DNA from: Rebecca billardiae RCC1528
Lineage: Eukaryota > Haptophyta
Reading direction: 5' to 3'
Assembly (NCBI GenBank): GCA_965240325.2
Contig: OZ251222.1
Coordinates: 3,844,001 to 3,908,000, forward strand
DNA: 64,000 nucleotides
Positions 49,879 through 60,734 of this stretch are shown here, one piece after another. The position numbers and the translations under genes are program-made. How positions within the stretch are numbered: position 1 is the stretch's first letter; each line of letters begins with the position of its first letter. The notes below the pieces were generated by a model, which was not told the origin of the DNA, searched no databases, and saw only the letters and a program-made list of their open reading frames with translations.

Positions 49879-52800
49879 TCAGCCGTCCAGCAGCGAGAAG
49901 AAGGTGATCTCGCCGACAACGAGGCGCTCGAGCCACTCGCCGAGCTCGTCCGGCGACATGGGGCCCGTGTAGTACGCGCCGCGCGTGCGCTCGATGTCGG
50001 ACGCGCGGCGCAGCGCGATGCAGCCGCAGCGCCGCAGCACGGCCTGCACGCGGTGGAAGATTGGGTTGCCGCCGTCCGGCTGCGCACGCACACGCGCAGC
50101 GCGCGGAGTGCGGCTAGTCGCGTCAGCTCGCGGTGGGCGGGGCGCGCGTCGGGTGCACGGCGCGGGCGCGCCGCGCGCACCTCGCCCAGGTCCACCACCG
50201 CAAACACGAAGCGCCGACTCCCCCTGTACCGGTGTGACGCGAGCGTCTGCGCGGTCGCGAGGCACCGCCTGCGCCGGCCGAGCGTGCGCGCGCGCGGGGG
50301 GCGCGTCAGAGGAGGGGGTGGTGCAAGGCCGAGCGCGCAGCGGGCAGCGCGCAGCGGGCAGCGCGCAGCGGGCAGCGCGCAGCGGGCAGCGCGCAGCGGG
50401 CAGCGCGCAGCGGGCAGCGGGCAGCGCGCAGCGGGCAGCGGGCGCGCACTTGGAGGTGTAGATGTTCGAGCCGATCGGCAGCAGCACGAGGAAGGGAGCC
50501 AGGGAGAGCGCGGTGGCGACGCCGCCCGCGTGCAGCCTGAGCACCGAGCCCGCGCCCTCGTCCGCTCCCGACGGCTCCTCCGCGCGGCCGCGCCCGTTGT
50601 GGAACGAGCCGCTCGCGCTGCCGGAGAACGAGGACGATGCGTCGTCGTAGTGCGCGTGGCGCGCCGAGCCGCGCTGCTGCGCGCCGGAGCCGTCCGGCCG
50701 CCTCCGCTCGCCCCCTCTGCCCGCGCCCTCCGCCCCCGGCTCAGGGTGTGCGGACGAGTCGCGCGAGCGGCCGTCGTCTCTCGAGCGCGCGCCCGAGGCG
50801 CCGCCGCGCGCGTCGGCGGCGCCGCCCGCGCGGCCGTTGGCGCCGGCGGCGCGGCCCTCCGCGCTCGCGCCCTGCGCGCCCGCGCCGCCGCCCGCCGCGC
50901 TCCCCTCGCCCTGCGCCCACGCGCCGCGCAGCAGGAAGGCGAGCAGCGCCACCCCGACCGGCAGCGTGAGGTACAGCGCCAGCCTCTGCTGGAAGGGCAG
51001 CAGCTCACCAAAGAGCAGCGCGTACCCGCGCGCGAAGATGGACGGGGGCGCGTCGGCGAGCAGCGGCGGCAGCTCGGACGAGCCGCGCGCCGCGCGCACC
51101 GTGCCGCCCAGCACGCCGTCAGCCCAGCCGAGCAGCGCGCGCGCCGCGCCGCTCGGAGGCGTGAGCGTCGGCAGCGGCTCGGGGTAGACCGCCCAGCGCG
51201 CGGCCGCGAGGCCGTCGGCGGCGGGCAGCAGGAGCGCGATCGCGGGGAGCGGGGGCGTGGCGGCGGCGGGGCGGGCGCCCGCGGGCCTCGCGCCGGCCCT
51301 GCTGCCGCCCGCGCCGCCGCCCGCGCCGCCGCTGCCCAGCAGCGCGCGCACGAGGGGCGCCTGCCGCGCGCCGTCCACCACCGCCCAGCGCACGCGCGGC
51401 TCGGCGCCGCGCGCGTCCGCGCGCGCCTCCGCCTCCGCCTCGCGCACGAGCGCGAGCGCTGCCGCGCACCGCGCGCCGGCGGGGTTGTCGCACAGCAGCA
51501 GCGCGCAGCCGTGCGCGCCGTGCGCGCCGCGCACGGCGCGCACACACAGCCGGTGCACGTTCGACGCGCGCAGCAGCGGCACGCGCGGCCCCGCGCGCCC
51601 CTCGAGCAGCGTGACCAGCCGCACGCGCACCGCCGCCTCGGCGGAGAGGCCGGCCGCCGCCTCGTCCAGCGCGGGGTCGTGCCCGCTCGACAGCGGGATC
51701 ACGTCGGGCGGCTGGCCGACGCCGTCCCTCCACACCGCGACAGACGGCAGCTCTCGCGCGCCCAGCTCGCGCGCCACCTCCGACCCCGCCGAGCGCCCGC
51801 CCACCCCGCCGGAGACGTGCACGTGCCCGAGCACGTACCGCACGCCGCCGTTCCCCGCCGCCACGCCGCCCTCCGCCGAGCCGCCGACGAAGCGGTGCGA
51901 GACGTACCGGAAAAGCAGCGAGTCGCCCGACGGGTGCGAGGACAGCACGACCACCGGCGTGCGCTCGTCCGCGGGCGAGCCCGTGCGCGAGCCGTGCCGC
52001 CGCAAGAAGTCGCGCAGGAAGCGGCCGTTGGCGATGCGCGAGACGCGCGCGGACGGGAAGAAGCGACGGCTCCACTCGCCCACCGCCTCGGCGCTCAGCT
52101 GCGCGCCGTAGTACGCCGTCGCGCGCGCCGCGTCGCCGCCCTCGTCGCCGACCATCACAACCGTCGGCAGCCGGTGCACGATCGAGCGGTACCGGCGCAG
52201 GATCTCCCAGTTGGTGCGCTGCGCGCACGAGCGCACGCGCACGGGGGCGGCGAGGGCGCGGGGCGTGCGCGGCAGCGGACGGCGGCTCGCGTGAGCCGGG
52301 CCGGGCGCGGGCACGGCGCGGCGCGCGCACGCGGCTGGGCGCGGCACGGCGCGGCGCGCGCGCGTACGCCGTTGGTGTTCACGCGCCCCAGCCGGATCAT
52401 CGGGTACATCCGCTCGGCCAGCGCCTCCCACTCGGGCGCAAACCGCACGGACTGGTCGGAGCTGTCCGAGTAGAAGAGCACAAGCCACAGCCGGCGCTGC
52501 GGCCCGCCCGGCCCGCTCTCGCGCGCGCCGACGAGGAGGTCCCAGTTGCGGTAGTCCAGGTCGACGGTCTGCGAGAAGATGGGCCGGTAGCTCGGCCGCC
52601 CGCCGCGGCCGTACGCCCCGCCCCCGAACTGGCGCCCAAACATCATCTCCTCGAACGGGTCGACGCGCTGGTGCGCCGAGCCGCCGCGGCCGCCGCGCGG
52701 CGGGGCGCGGTTGGCGTACTCGGGGCCGTACGCGTCGTACTGCCGGCGGGTCTCCGCGTCGGACAGCGTCTCGTACGCCTGCGCGATCGCCGCGAACTTC

Positions 52801-52988
52801 TCGGCCGCGTTCGGGTCGTCCGACTTGTCCGGGTGGAACTGCTTCGCCTTTGCGCGGTATGCCGCTTTGATCTCGTCGACGGTGGCGCTGCGGCGGACGC
52901 CCAGGTCGGAATAGTAGTCGGCCGCCGCCGAGACGCAGAGCGCCAGCGCGAACGCGAGCGTCGTGCGGCTTCGGCGCGCGCCCCGCAT
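49879..52988 (-). CDS. DnaJ/thioredoxin-like membrane protein (DNAJC16-like)
   Basis: Predicted exons 52988-52368, 52218-50450, 50268-50181 and 50079-49879 encode 892 residues. Introns: 52367-52219 (GTACGC to GCGCAG), 50449-50269 (GTGCGC to GCGCAG) and 50180-50080 (GTGCGC to GCGCAG); the phases (0, 2, 0) all agree with the frames joined. Residues 1-23 are a signal peptide (LAFALALCVSAAA). The J domain is about 25-90 with HPD at 52-54. A thioredoxin-like domain follows (LWLVLFYSDSSDQSVRFAPEW), without a CxxC active site. Two membrane spans are likely near LALYLTLPVGVALLAFLL and ATALSLAPFLVLLPIG. This layout matches DNAJC16, an ER co-chaperone. Splicing gives NIYTSK-RCLATAQTL and VVDLGE-PDGGNPIFH. 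The start was chosen for the signal peptide; the leader upstream contains the 66-bp inverted repeat. Confidence 0.8.
50331..50445. repeat. GCAGCGGGCAGCGC minisatellite inside a DNAJC16-like intron
   Basis: Seven to eight units of GCAGCGGGCAGCGC or its 7-bp half lie just inside the donor end of intron 50449-50269. Because the array is intronic, changes in copy number would not alter the protein. Confidence 0.85.
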
Positions 52989-52998
52989 CGGCGCGATC

Positions 52999-53064
52999 GC
53001 CTCTCGATCCGCCCGGCCGAGCGCTCGAGCGCGCGCGCGATCCCGGCCTCGATGTGCTCGAGCG
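52999..53064. repeat. Left arm of 66-bp perfect inverted repeat
   Basis: This segment is the exact reverse complement of 53328-53393, inside the coding region of the neighbouring gene. It lies 11 bp upstream of the DNAJC16-like start codon. The minus strand reads LEHIEAGIARALERSAGRIE, the same peptide as the neighbour's exon. Confidence 0.9.
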
Positions 53065-53140
53065 CCTGCTTGCGCGGAAGACCCAGGCGCCCGGCCGCTG
53101 CCTGAGCGGCACATGCCTGCGGCCGCGTGGCGCTCCCACG

Positions 53141-54520
53141 ATGGCGGCCGACGACCGCGATGCAATCATGGCGGCGTTGGATGAGGCTGTGCCCCCTGTC
53201 CTCGCGGATGACGACGATGGCACGGGCGTGCCGCTGCGCGAACAGCGCGCCATCTCCGCGTACGCGCGCTCTGCGCGCCGCGCCGCCGAGCTCCTCGCCG
53301 CCGCGCCGGACGAGGCCGTCCAGCCGTCGCTCGAGCACATCGAGGCCGGGATCGCGCGCGCGCTCGAGCGCTCGGCCGGGCGGATCGAGAGGCAGGTGGG
53401 CTGGAGCATCCACTTCAGCTCGCGCCTGCTCACGCTGAGCCTGGCCTCCGAGCTGCGCACAGGCGCGGACTTTGCGCTGCGAGTGCTGCGGCCCGCGCTC
53501 CGATTGCTCGCGCTCGGCGCGGCCGTGCCCTCATACCTCCAGCTGCTGCGCACGTGCGTCGACCGCGTCCTCGCGCAAGTCGACGGCGTGCGCACGCTCG
53601 CCGAGACGCTCGTGCGCAGTGCCGACCCGCGGAGCGGCGGGCCCAACGCGCCGGCCGGCCCCGAGCGTGCCGCAGCCCTGCTCGCCATCAGCCTCGTCTT
53701 CAGCAGCGCCGTCGCGGCGAGCGGCGGCGCGCTCCGCGGCGCCTCGCCCTCGACGCAGGAGGCTGCGCTCGCCCTGCTCGAGTGCGCGCTGGCGTGTATC
53801 CGCGGCCCTGGGCACGACGGTCCGGCGCAGGCGGCGGCGTGCGCCGCTCTGTGCTCCGCCGTCCGCCTGAGCGCCTCGCTCCCTCGCGACGCAGACTGGC
53901 TGCGCGCCGCGGCCGTGCGCGGCGTCGAGCAAGCGCTGGGAGCGTTCCCTCAGCCGCTGCCGCTGCGCGCGGTCGCAGCGGTGGCGGACGTGGCGATGGG
54001 CGCGGGCGGCGGGGTGCACGGCGTGCTGCCCACGAGCGAGAGCACGCAGCTCAGCCTGAGCGCTGTGCGTGCGGTCGAGCAGCGCGCGCGTGCGCTGCTC
54101 CCCGCAGACGGCGCAGCGTGCGACGGCCTGGTGCGCGTGCTCGGCGCTCAGCTGCACCGCACGCACGGCGCGCGCGTGCAGGCCGAGCTGCAGGGCGCGC
54201 TCGAGCGGCTGCTGCTCGGCGCGGCGGCGGCGGCGGCTGACGGGCACGCCGCGCTGTGGCAGCGGCTGGGCGAGCCTGCCCACGCGCGTGCCACACCCGA
54301 CTCGGAGCGGGCGGGCGCGGGCGGGCGCGGCGCGGCGGCGGCGCTGGGCAGCGGGCAGGGGACGCTGTGGCAGGCGCTGCTCTCGACCGTGCGCGATGCC
54401 GTGTGCGACGATGCCGCGAGCTACAACAAGCACACGCTGGCACGCTGGTTCCTCGACGTCGGGCGTCGCGTCGCCGACATTGCTGGCGCCGGGCCGCCGA
54501 TGCCGCGCAGCAAGTTGTGA
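53141..54520 (+). CDS. Alpha-helical protein of unknown function
   Basis: 459 residues from ATG 53141 (CACGATGGCGG; an upstream in-frame ATG at 53054 overlaps the neighbour's leader). After an acidic start (PPVLADDDDGTG) the protein is almost wholly amphipathic helix in repeated pairs, Leu/Ala/Arg-rich, resembling HEAT/ARM-type solenoids (for example LLTLSLASELRTGADFALRV, AALALLECALACIRG). No enzyme motif, signal or membrane span. The C-terminal part (LWQALLSTVRDAVCDDAASY then FLDVGRRVADIAG) looks like a separate conserved module. It may be a scaffold or transport receptor-like protein, but I do not recognise the family. Residues about 63-85 are encoded by the right arm of the 66-bp inverted repeat. 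Confidence 0.6.
   Translation: MAADDRDAIMAALDEAVPPVLADDDDGTGVPLREQRAISAYARSARRAAELLAAAPDEAVQPSLEHIEAGIARALERSAGRIERQVGWSIHFSSRLLTLSLASELRTGADFALRVLRPALRLLALGAAVPSYLQLLRTCVDRVLAQVDGVRTLAETLVRSADPRSGGPNAPAGPERAAALLAISLVFSSAVAASGGALRGASPSTQEAALALLECALACIRGPGHDGPAQAAACAALCSAVRLSASLPRDADWLRAAAVRGVEQALGAFPQPLPLRAVAAVADVAMGAGGGVHGVLPTSESTQLSLSAVRAVEQRARALLPADGAACDGLVRVLGAQLHRTHGARVQAELQGALERLLLGAAAAAADGHAALWQRLGEPAHARATPDSERAGAGGRGAAAALGSGQGTLWQALLSTVRDAVCDDAASYNKHTLARWFLDVGRRVADIAGAGPPMPRSKL
53328..53393. repeat. Right arm of 66-bp perfect inverted repeat (coding)
   Basis: Encodes SLEHIEAGIARALERSAGRI of the helical protein. See the left arm at 52999-53064. Confidence 0.9.
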
Positions 54521-54795
54521 GCGACTCAGCGCAGCCGGCCTGGGCAGGGGAGTCTCCTGAGACCTGATGAGTCTGGGATGCCTTTCCGCTTTGACCGGCG
54601 ATCAGTCGCGGGCTCCGTTGTCACTGACTATGTATCATCATACAATGCTGACGTTGATGAATGCATAGTCATCAATTACCACATACCGTAAAAAGTACCC
54701 GCACCAAGGTTGCAACCTACCCGCACGGGCACGGCGGCAGCACGCACGGGCGGGTGGTTGCTCAGTGCCTGTCGTCCCTCTCGTTGTCACCGACC

Positions 54796-56680
54796 ATGCG
54801 CAGCGCTCGCGTCGCTGCGGAGCCTCAGGAGGCTCTGCGCGCGTCGAGCGAGGCGCTGGACACCTGCCCTTCGCCCTTACGCTCGCCGCCGGCACTCGAC
54901 GCAGCCAAGGAGAGCTCGGCCGCTCTTGGCGCCGCGCAGTCGGTGCAGGCGCATCTTACGCACGCCCACGACGAGGGGCGGCGGCGCCGATGGAGAATGA
55001 GCGCACCCCCGCTCATCCTCGGCCTGACGTGCGCGCACGTCGTCGCGCTCATGTACATCCTGGCCGAGGTGGGCGTGGTCCGACCGGTGGCGGCAAACAT
55101 CGCCTCGGCGGCCGCCGTGCCGTTCGGGATCACGCCGCACTTTGCGCTGCTGCCATCGGACCGCTGCCTGATCAAGTTCTTGTTCGCTGTCGCGGTGGCG
55201 GGCTTGCTCGCGCACGGCGCGCTCTTCTCGCGCGAGGCCGCCCTCCTCGTCCCGCGCGCATCGCACGGCTGGGCGCGCGCCTTCTTCTTCACGTCCGTGC
55301 TCGTCTCGACCCTGGTCGACGTGCTCGGCGCCGCGTACTTTGCGCGGCAGCTGGCTCGATCGACCGGCAGGCTGGGCACGGCGCTCCTAGAGCAGCTGTG
55401 GCGCGGCACGGGCCTCGTCGCCGCCGGGTACGCCCTGCTGCTGCTGCCGGTCAACGCGGTCGTGTGGGCGTGGGTGGGGCCGGAGGAGGTGCCCTCGCTC
55501 GGCGGGTCGGGCGGGCTCGGCGGATCGGGCGCGCTCGGCGGCCCGCTGCTGACGGTGCTGCTGATCGAGTTCAGCGCGGTCGCGTACGTGTGCTTCCGCC
55601 CGAGCCACCGCGCGTTCATCCAGGCGAAGCTACTCCAGCGAGGCGCGGAGGTGTCCGCGGCGGCGGGCATCGCCGCCCTCACCTCGGGCCGGAGCACGTA
55701 CGCCGTCGTGGCCGCGGCGAGCGGCCGCTTCCGCGGCGTGCGGCTGGACCGGCTGGAGCCGGGGCACATCCGCGACAACAGGCCGAGCGCCGTGCTCAGT
55801 GGCCTCGCCGAGCGGATGGAGCTCGGGCGGATCGACGCGTTCGTCTCGCACTCGTGGCACGACGACGCGGGCGCCAAGTACGACGTGCTCCGCGCGTGGG
55901 GCGAGGCGTTCCGCGAGGCGCACGGGCGCTTCCCTGTGATCTGGCTGGACAAGGCGTGCATCGACCAGCGGGACATCGACGCGGAGATCGCGCTGCTGCC
56001 GGTGTACCTCGCCGGGTGCAAGCAGCTACTCATACTGTGCGGGGACACGTACCTGACGCGCCTCTGGTGGTATGCGCCGCGCCGAGCGCCGCGCTGCGTG
56101 CTGCGCGCGCCCAGCGCGGGCGGGCGGGCGGACTGAGCGGCGCCCTCTCCCTCGCACCCGTGTGCGCAGCGTGATCGAGCTCTTCGTCTTCTTGCAGATG
56201 GGCGGCACGCACATCGAGATGCTCTCGCTCAAGGCAGACGGGCCGGCGCTTACCGCCTTCGACGCGCACGCGTGCGAGTGCGCCGTGCCCGCGGACAAGG
56301 AGCGCATGCTCGCCTTCATCGAGGCCGCGTGCGGCAGCATGGACGAGTTCAACGCGCAGGTGCGCTCGATGCTCGGCATGCACTGCACGACGTGCCCAGA
56401 CACGCAGGCCGTGCTCATGCGCTCCGCGCCACGCCTGAGCAGGCGGGGCAGCCCGCTGCTCCCCCGGATCGCAAGCGGCCGCCGACGCCCGCCGAGCGAG
56501 GAGTCCCTTGCCGCTCCGCCCGGCCGTCGGACACATGTCGATGAGTCCAACCATCATCATCATCCCTCGCGGGCGGCCTCGTCGGACTCGGTCCTCGTGG
56601 CGAGTACTGCTGATGGGGCCGCTGGTTCGCAATCTGCCGCCGGGCCGCCTGCGGCAGATATTGATGATTCGCCGTGCTGA
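54796..56680 (+). CDS. Five-span membrane protein with C-terminal TIR-like domain
   Basis: Exons 54796-56069 and 56170-56680 give 594 residues. The intron (56070-56169, G|GTATGC to GCGCAG, 100 bp, phase 2) rebuilds a Cys codon across the junction, so the protein reads RLWC then VIELFVFLQMGG, as expected for the family. Spans: about 72-95, 124-143, 160-184, 206-227 and 250-267. The cytosolic part begins near 345 with IDAFVSHSWHDD, then WLDKACIDQRDI (383-394), LPVYLAGCKQLLILCGDTY (401-419) and RLWCVIEL. This is a TIR-like fold widespread in algae and other protists; it starts like TIR (DAFxSHSxxDD) but with its own CIDQ and RLWCxxEL blocks. A role in signalling, self/non-self or NAD cleavage is inference only. 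A Ser/Pro-rich tail ends the protein. Confidence 0.75.
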
Positions 56681-58100
56681 TGATATAGCGCGTTCCGACA
56701 GACGTCTCTCTCATACTGTCACAGTCATTATTCACTTGTTGAAGGCGCGCCAAGCCATCAAGCCACTGCTGACCCCCGGCCGGCGGCCACCACCCTGCTC
56801 GGGGGGGGTGCACCCTGCTCGAAGGGCTGATGGGCAGCAGGGTGGTTGGGGGGGGTTCTCGCACCCCGATTGAGCAGGCCCAAAGTTGGGTGCTGCGGCA
56901 GGCGCGCGCCGCGGGCCCGGGCAGGCCGCCGTCGCAGTGCAGGAATAAGTGGTCCCAGCCTGAGCTCTGCAGAGCGCGCCTGCGGCGCAATGACTGGCCT
57001 TCATAGCCGAGTAGTCTTCATAATCACCCATCCGTCATCTCATGATATCCGCCTAAGCGGGGGCCATCGCACCGAGCGCCACCGCGCGTGACTCGTGTCG
57101 GCGCGGCCAACCGACACCGTGACATCTACGGACTGCTCGGACGCTCGTCAGACGTCACTCCCGACTGGGACTCGACCGCCGACTGCACGAGCGGCACCCT
57201 GCCAAGGGCGGTCGGCGCGTCGCTGCTCGCGACGCACCTACCCCGAAGCAGACGCCCCACGCCGGCCCGCAAGCTCGGCCACCATGCCACCGCGTGGCGA
57301 GCGCAACCGATGCGCTCTGGGCTGACCAAGCCCGCAACCGGGAGCGGCGCGGACTCAGAAGGCCCTACAGAAGAAGTCCCCACAGAAGGACACAGTGGCA
57401 GGGTTACAACATGACTGCAGTATGACAGCTAACAGTCGATCCGGTTGCAGACTTGCAGACACTAGACAGTTACAGTCAGTGAAATAATATCGTCGTCATC
57501 AAAGTTAATCCTTTAATCAAGAGACAAGCAGATCACATCATCATGATCATCACTCATCATTATTGATTTTCGTCACTCACATATTTAATCAGCCGCCGAG
57601 GTAACTTGACATGCAGCCGCATTGAGCAGCGAGCCTCGTCAGCGGCGGCCCCGCCGGGCGCCCGGATTTTCTTATATAATAATCCGCTCGCAGCGCGCTG
57701 GCAGCAGGCCGCAGCAGCCTCACTCATGAATTTGACGAATGTTGACTTCGATCAGTTAGGGCGCGGCTGGCCGCTGGGCCTGGACCCGAGCCCGCCCTGG
57801 AGCCGTGGGCCATGACGGGCGCGCTGCTCAGACGCGCAGTCGAGTCGCCGAGTGATAATAATCGTCATCACTGATGATCGCAGATGACGATGATCGCAGC
57901 GCGTAGTCATCAGAGTCATCGTCATCATATTATTGATATATATATATATATATATCATATTTATTTATGACGACCTCTACTGCCAAGAGTGCGATGATGA
58001 GTCGTAGCTATACTGTATATACAGCAAGGCAGCTGTAAGTATACTAAGTAGTGTAACTCAGCTAAAGCTGCCTATCAGACTATAGTGTCGCATCACCTTA
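56681..58100. other. Intergenic region
   Basis: Contains a GC-rich hairpin zone at 56782-56860 (CCACCACCCTGCT against AGCAGGGTGGTTGG, with G runs of eight), a CATCATC-rich AT block at 57480-57590 and (TA)n at 57937-57955. No gene recognised. Confidence 0.5.
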
Positions 58101-58117
58101 TAATATAAATACTAAGT

Positions 58118-58188
58118 AGTATGACCGCGTTCCGCGGTCCTTTTCCGTAGAACGAACGTAGTTCGGGGCCCGCGGTGGCGGTGCACTT
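58118..58188. repeat. Dispersed repeat, second copy of 6041-6113
   Basis: Starts TGACCGCGTTCCGCGGTCCT and continues to GGGGCCCGCGGTGG as in the other copy, with several substitutions between. Confidence 0.6.
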
Positions 58189-58359
58189 TCCGTCGCAGTC
58201 GTCCCGTACGTAACTAGACTCCATCCAGCGGCGCGCCGCCCAGCGCCGCGCCGCCGCCGGCCCGGCCGGCCGGCCGGGCGCGGGCGCGTCGGCGGCTGGC
58301 GTGCGCCGAGTGTGGATGTCCGGGTCGTCGGCCGAGCTGCCCTCATCACAGACGGCCCT

Positions 58360-58915
58360 TACCTGACCCCCTGCGCGTGCGCGACGGCCGACAGGCGGAT
58401 GCGACTCGGCGTGATCGACGCACGAGCGCGACTCTTGCACGCCAGGCCACCGGCGGAGCTGACTGACTGACAGCCAGGGAGCCGACGGCGTCACGGCGCG
58501 GGACCGCGGATTCGACTTCGTTCGGGCCTGCCGCTGACCGTCGTCGCCGCGACGCCAGCAGCGCAGGAGTAGATGATCTGCAGGTCAGTAGGGTTCGACC
58601 TGCGCGCCTGCGCGACGGCCGACAGGCGGGCGCGAGGCGTGAGCGACGCATGAGCGCGACTCTACGTGCACACCAGGCCCACGCGGCCGAGCTGACTGAC
58701 CGAGCCAGGGAGCACGGTGCGAGCAGCCATGCAGCACCGGTGCTTGCGCGCGCCGCGCGTGCACGGGGTGACACACCTCGGTCAGGCTCGGCACGCGTCG
58801 CAGAGGCACGGCCAGCTCTGGGCACGCCAGGCGCCCAGGCCACGCGGAGCTGACAGCCACGGGGAGCCGACGGCGCGGGGCCGCGGCCAGTTCGACTTGC
58901 GCCTGCTCTGAAGAA
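58360..58915. repeat. Three degenerate repeat units
   Basis: Units at about 58360-58560, 58608-58720 and 58790-58910 share GCGACGGCCGACAGGCGG, GAGCGCGACTCT, GGAGCTGAC(TGAC) and AGCCGACGGCG...GGGGCCGCGG-type blocks in the same order. They are too diverged for recent duplication. No coding content is supported. Confidence 0.6.
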
Positions 58916-59373
58916 GAGTTCTGGGAGACCCTGGCGGGGAGGCATGGCAAGGGGGGCGTGTGGTGAAGTCGGAGACTCAGAGATCGATCAGTCCGGCATC
59001 ATGCGCCGCTGCCCCCGAGCTTGCGAGAGCCCGAACACAGGGCGGCGGCTGCGGCGGCGGCTCGCGGCCGCGCGGCCGGCCGCGCAGGCATCGACAGGGC
59101 GCGGCAGGGGCGTGCGGAGTGACTAGTGAGCGGGCACGAACGCGATGTCGACGGCCGTCGGGACCCGCCGCAGACGCGCGCTCCAGGCGCCACTCGGCAC
59201 TCGCCACGCGCACCCGTGCCCATCGAGCGCCCCCTTGGACCGTTGGTTGGACGCCGACCGAGAGAGAGTCCGGTCGCGGCTCGCTAGTCGCTCGCCACCC
59301 CCCCCCCCCCGTGGACGCTGACTCAAGCCGCACCCACCCCAGCGCGGCGAACCCACGCCAGGGAGGGCGGGCG

Positions 59374-59833
59374 GGAGGCGGAGGAGCGCCGCTGGCTGTC
59401 CGTGAGTGTGCCGGCGCCGCCGCGGCCTGCCGCCCGGGGGCCCCGGGCCCGGGCGGGGCCGCTGTGCTCAGGCGTCGGCCGGGGCAGGGTGCGCCGGGGG
59501 GCAGTCGCGGCGGAAGCGGTCGACTGCACGACGTGGGCTGCCCTGACCGGCCCCGAAGGTGCGCCTGTCACGCCGAGGGTCGGCCCGCCTGCAGGTACGC
59601 TCACTTTCCGCTTGGTACCCGCGCCGCAAAGGCGAGCTGCTTCCGACTCACATCTCGTCGCCGTCCGGTCACTCCGGCGATGCCGCTGCGAGCGCCGAGC
59701 CCGCGTCCGGCCGGGTACCCCCACCTAGCGGGGAGGGGCACGGGCGGCGGCGGAGCAGCGACGCGGCAGTCATAACGCGATAACCGCCGCGGACTGCCAA
59801 ACCCACCACTCCCGTCGCGTCGGCCATCGCCCC
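59374..59833. repeat. 460-bp direct repeat, left copy
   Basis: Appears base-for-base the same as 63159-63618 (constant offset of 3785, no indel seen). It begins GGAGGCGGAGGAGCGCCGCT and ends GTCGGCCATCGCCCC. It contains an open frame of 108 codons on the plus strand that looks like GC-rich shadow coding. The two copies enclose a tandem-repeat zone and could be long terminal repeats of a degenerate element, but TG...CA ends, a primer-binding site and pol genes are not seen. Confidence 0.85.
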
Positions 59834-60530
59834 ATAACCGCGCGCGCGTCGTGCTCCTTCTGGCGATCCGGTGTTACGATACGCTGATGATGCTGCAGGG
59901 GTTGCCTGGGGCCGCCAGTCGCCACGCGGGGGGCAGGGCGGCGAGGCAGCGCCCGCCCAAAGGGGCGCAGCGCCAGGCGCCACGCCGGCATGGCCGGCGT
60001 CGGCCGGCGCGGCCGAGGCCAGGCCCGGCCCCGACCCCCAGAGGCGCAGCGCCCTGCCCACCACTCCACAGCACGCCGCCGGCGCTTGGCCGCTGCGCGG
60101 CGGGTTTGGCCGCTGCGCGGCGGGTGGCGTGACGCCCCCTCCCGAGCGCTCAGCCCTTCCCAGAGGTCACCGAGAGCCCGGCAGCGACCTTCCGAGCAGT
60201 GGGGTAACCTGCCCGTCGTCGCGCGCCGGCACCGGCCAGGCGAGGCGCTGCAGGTGACCAGCAGGCCATGCGCCGTCCACTCGCCCGAAATCGCCCAGCA
60301 GCACGCGCGCACCGCCGCCGAGGCCGCCGGCCGGCAAGAGCGCATACGCCCGAGCTGCCGCGGCACACGCCCGAGCCGCCAAGAGGCTCAGGTATCGACG
60401 CCGGTTCGCCGACAACGTCGTCAATCACGCCCCGGCCGCAGACACCACGTGCGCCCATGGAAGCGCGCCGAAAAGTGTGTGCGAGACGACGCGCACGAAT
60501 GGTGATGGTCGCGCGGCGCACGCATGATGG
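59834..60530. other. GC-rich spacer inside the direct-repeat pair
   Basis: Open frames exist in all directions but none shows a convincing family motif. Contains a tandem GGCCGCTGCGCGGCGGGT duplication at about 60087-60126. Confidence 0.4.
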
Positions 60531-60534
60531 TCGC

Positions 60535-60685
60535 GCGCGCGTGATGATCGGCGCATGATGATCGGTGCGCGCGCATGACGGCGCGCACGAATGATGATCG
60601 GCACAAGCGCATGATGATCGGCACGCACGCATGATGATCGGAGCGCGCGCATGATGAACTGATGATCGGCACATAATGACCGTGC
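60535..60685. repeat. Minisatellite of about 28-bp CATGATGATCGGCRC units
   Basis: Six or more units built on GCGCATGATGATCGGCAC, with purine/pyrimidine-alternating GCGCGCGC linkers. Non-coding. Confidence 0.8.
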
Positions 60686-60734
60686 GCGCGCGTGACGATC
60701 ACGCCCAGCGGCTCGAAGATAGACGATGAGCGCC

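Noticed and set aside
49855-52473. 872-codon plus-strand frame opposite the DNAJC16-like gene.
   Set aside because: Antisense shadow. The minus strand carries the J domain, signal peptide and consistent exon phases.
59871-60257. Open frame beginning LRYADDAAG, resembling the YADD catalytic motif of reverse transcriptases.
   Set aside because: Only these few residues fit. None of the other reverse-transcriptase blocks is found before or after in any frame, and the region is GC-rich where chance motifs are common.
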